Source: Ammoniphilus sp. YIM 78166 (GTDB taxonomy: Bacteria; Bacillota; Bacilli; Aneurinibacillales; RAOX-1). Taken from it: a stretch of 64,000 nucleotides of DNA. This document shows, one piece after another, positions 62,365 through 64,000 of this stretch. The stretch lies in the NCBI RefSeq assembly GCF_004522215.1, contig NZ_SDLR01000002.1, positions 124,001 to 188,000 on the forward strand, given 5' to 3'. Numbering within the stretch: the first letter of the stretch is position 1; every line of letters starts with the position of its first letter. The notes beneath the pieces were generated by a model that saw only the letters and a list, made by a program, of their open reading frames with translations, ran no database searches and had not been told where the DNA came from. The translations under genes and the position numbers were made by a program.

Positions 62365-63495
62365 GTGTCATGGCCATTATTATTGCTTCTCCAGATGGGA
62401 ATTGGCGCCCTGATTGGAGGAATGACCAACGAGCTGGCGATCCGCATGCTCTTTAGACCTTATAAAGCGATATATCTGGGGAAGTGGAGGGTTCCTTTCA
62501 CCCCAGGGCTTATCCCCAAAAGGCATGACGAATTAGCTATTCAGATGGGAAAGTTAGTAGAAAACTTTTTAATTACGCCGCAGGGCGTAAGATCGATGCT
62601 GATGAAGGGCCAAGTGGATCAGGAGATTCAGCAATGGCTGCGCAAGAGGGTAGATCAATGGGCATCTTCGGAAGAAACTTTACAAGAGTTGATGACAAGA
62701 TGGGGGATGCCGATCACAGAAAATCTAGAAGCGCGGGTTAGGGATCAGCTTGTCATTCATTTAGGAGAGCGAGTGGCTCAGGCGAGTTATTTAACCCTAG
62801 ACGAGCTCTTGCCTGAAGATGTCAAGAAAGGGCTAGAGGATAAGATTGCTGACGCCGCTCCCTATCTGCTAGATAAGATGTCGCGTTTTCTTGGATCCCG
62901 AGAAGGCGAAGTGATGATTAAGGGTATGTTGTCTCAACTGTCAGGCGGTTTAGGAATGTTTGGCGGACTTGCTTCCATGCTGTTATCGGATGAGAAGGTG
63001 ATTGCAAAGGTAGGCTCCTCCCTGGAAGCTGCCTTGAAAAATGATGCGCTTCAGACTAAACTCGCTACCCTTTTGCAGCAAGAGTTTAAGAACCTCTATC
63101 AGAAGCAAGTCGGTGAAGTCATTCACTGGATAGGCCATGAAAAGGTAGAGGATGGGATTCGCTTTCTCGTTGATCGCATCGTCGATAGGGACAAGATTGG
63201 AAGTATCAGGATAAATTCAATCCTTCAACCGATCCAAACGTACATAGAAGAAGCCATACCTTCTTTGGTAGCCTCCCTGTTAACATGGGTTGAGGCCAAC
63301 CTAGAGGCCGGACTGAAGAAAATCAACCTGACCAAAATTGCAGCCGCTCAAGTAGAGGCATTTCCGGTCAATAAGCTTGAAGAAATGATCATCAGTATTA
63401 CCGGAAAGGAACTAAAAATGATAACAGTCTTTGGCGCCATCTTAGGTGGATTGATTGGGGCGGTTCAAGGTCTCCTTGTCCTTTTCCTGAAATAG
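62365..63495 (+). CDS. yheB: YheB (DUF445) membrane-anchored protein
   Basis: A 376-residue DUF445 protein with membrane segments at both ends (residues 5-22 and 355-375) and a long, helical, charged middle. The N-terminal [18 protein letters not shown] is typical. The start is GTG with AAAAAGGAG 12 bases before. It is divergent from the YheCD-type operon, as yheB is linked with yheC/yheD in B. subtilis. Its function is unknown. Confidence 0.9.
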   Translation: MSWPLLLLLQMGIGALIGGMTNELAIRMLFRPYKAIYLGKWRVPFTPGLIPKRHDELAIQMGKLVENFLITPQGVRSMLMKGQVDQEIQQWLRKRVDQWASSEETLQELMTRWGMPITENLEARVRDQLVIHLGERVAQASYLTLDELLPEDVKKGLEDKIADAAPYLLDKMSRFLGSREGEVMIKGMLSQLSGGLGMFGGLASMLLSDEKVIAKVGSSLEAALKNDALQTKLATLLQQEFKNLYQKQVGEVIHWIGHEKVEDGIRFLVDRIVDRDKIGSIRINSILQPIQTYIEEAIPSLVASLLTWVEANLEAGLKKINLTKIAAAQVEAFPVNKLEEMIISITGKELKMITVFGAILGGLIGAVQGLLVLFLK

Positions 63496-63560
63496 TGGCT
63501 GCTTGCGTTGTTTTCTGGTATGATCTAGATGTTAAAATATGGATCATTGGAGGAGTAACA

Positions 63561-64000
63561 ATGGACATTCTTTTTCATGGACATTCTACAGTTCAGATTA
63601 CAAGTAACGGAAAGTCGCTGATTATCGACCCTTTTATTACGCATAATCCTTTAGCTAAAACGAAAGCAGAAGATGTGAAGGTAGACTATATTTTGCTTAC
63701 CCATGGCCATGGCGACCACATCGGGGATGCCTTAACCATTGCGAAAAATAATGATGCGACGATCATAGCAACACATGAACTAGCCACGTATTTCTCTTGG
63801 CAGGGAGCGAAGGTCCATTCCATGAATACAGGAGGTTCGAGAGCCTTTGACTTTTTCAAGGCGAAGTTTACGCAAGCGTTTCATAGCTCGGGATATACTT
63901 CGGATGATGAGCAGAAGATCGTGTATCTGGGTATGCCATGTGGGATCTTGCTTACCATAGAGGGAAAAACCATTTATCATGCTGGGGATACCGCGTTATT
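63561..64000 (+). CDS. UPF0173 metallo-beta-lactamase-fold hydrolase, N-terminal part
   Basis: The gene is cut by the right edge; about 146 residues are visible. The N-terminal FHGHSTVQI and [12 protein letters not shown] (the H-x-H-x-D-H metal motif) and late HAGDT define the UPF0173/YtkL group of metal-dependent hydrolases, whose substrate is unknown. TTGGAGGAG lies eight bases before the ATG. It stands on its own after yheB. Confidence 0.9.
   Translation, partial: MDILFHGHSTVQITSNGKSLIIDPFITHNPLAKTKAEDVKVDYILLTHGHGDHIGDALTIAKNNDATIIATHELATYFSWQGAKVHSMNTGGSRAFDFFKAKFTQAFHSSGYTSDDEQKIVYLGMPCGILLTIEGKTIYHAGDTAL

Overview
The window comes from a low-to-mid GC, endospore-forming member of the Bacillales, most like a Paenibacillaceae/Brevibacillus-type genome. 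The grounds are strong AGGAGG-type ribosome binding sites, frequent GTG/TTG starts, sporulation genes (prkA, yhbH, spoVR, four YheC/YheD-type ATP-grasp genes, yheB), an S-box riboswitch, and a backbone gene order recalling Bacillus subtilis: mutY-fabL-ygaB-ygaC-ygaD-gsaB-perR-ygzB-ygxA and then queG-yhbB-trmL-prkA-yhbH. The species cannot be fixed from sequence alone.

Layout: 1-6.9 kb holds the mutY end, clpB, a PAS-only protein, a YitT-type membrane protein, sodA and fabL. 6.9-19.5 kb is an accessory catabolic island between fabL and ygaB: a Rid-family protein, an IDEAL-like protein, an aspartate dehydrogenase-like enzyme and a transporter (minus strand), then on the plus strand a creatininase-family hydrolase, an anion permease, a heme-oxygenase-like diiron oxidase (HDO), an aldehyde dehydrogenase, a GlcG/HbpS protein, a split ChrA pair, a GntR/FCD regulator, a [2Fe-2S] ferredoxin and a second GntR paralogue. 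19.5-22.8 kb is ygaB/GNAT/ygaC/ygaD. 22.8-28.6 kb is a complete methionine salvage locus (mtnWXBD under an S-box, divergent mtnKA). 28.8-35.2 kb holds gltB (without gltD) and gsaB. 35.3-38.4 kb is an ABC-2 exporter with small genes. 38.4-46.4 kb has the cobalamin adenosyltransferase, perR, a GH18 hydrolase, an orphan histidine kinase, ygzB, udk, a short ygxA, a Fur-regulated FTR1 iron permease and a B3/4 protein. 46.5-56.5 kb holds rnhA, queG, ogt, an amidase, trmL, prkA, yhbH, a hemerythrin, spoVR and a Cys-rich protein. 56.5-62.3 kb is a five-gene YheC/YheD operon; yheB diverges from it, and a UPF0173 hydrolase runs off the right edge.

The most interesting part is the island. All six metal ligands of HDO-type diiron oxidases can be placed in the protein at 13300-14019, which automatic annotation would probably call TenA/PqqC. 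It is followed by an aldehyde dehydrogenase and, in the same operon, a ferredoxin that could feed it electrons. Five 21-bp operators of one design (TTyGGTAT-N5-ATACCrAA) lie in front of the three promoters that would control the island and in front of the second regulator. A CcpA cre site lies inside it. I infer an inducible, catabolite-repressed oxidative pathway for a small amine/amide or organic anion; the substrate is unknown.

No rRNA, tRNA, CRISPR array, transposase or integrase was seen.
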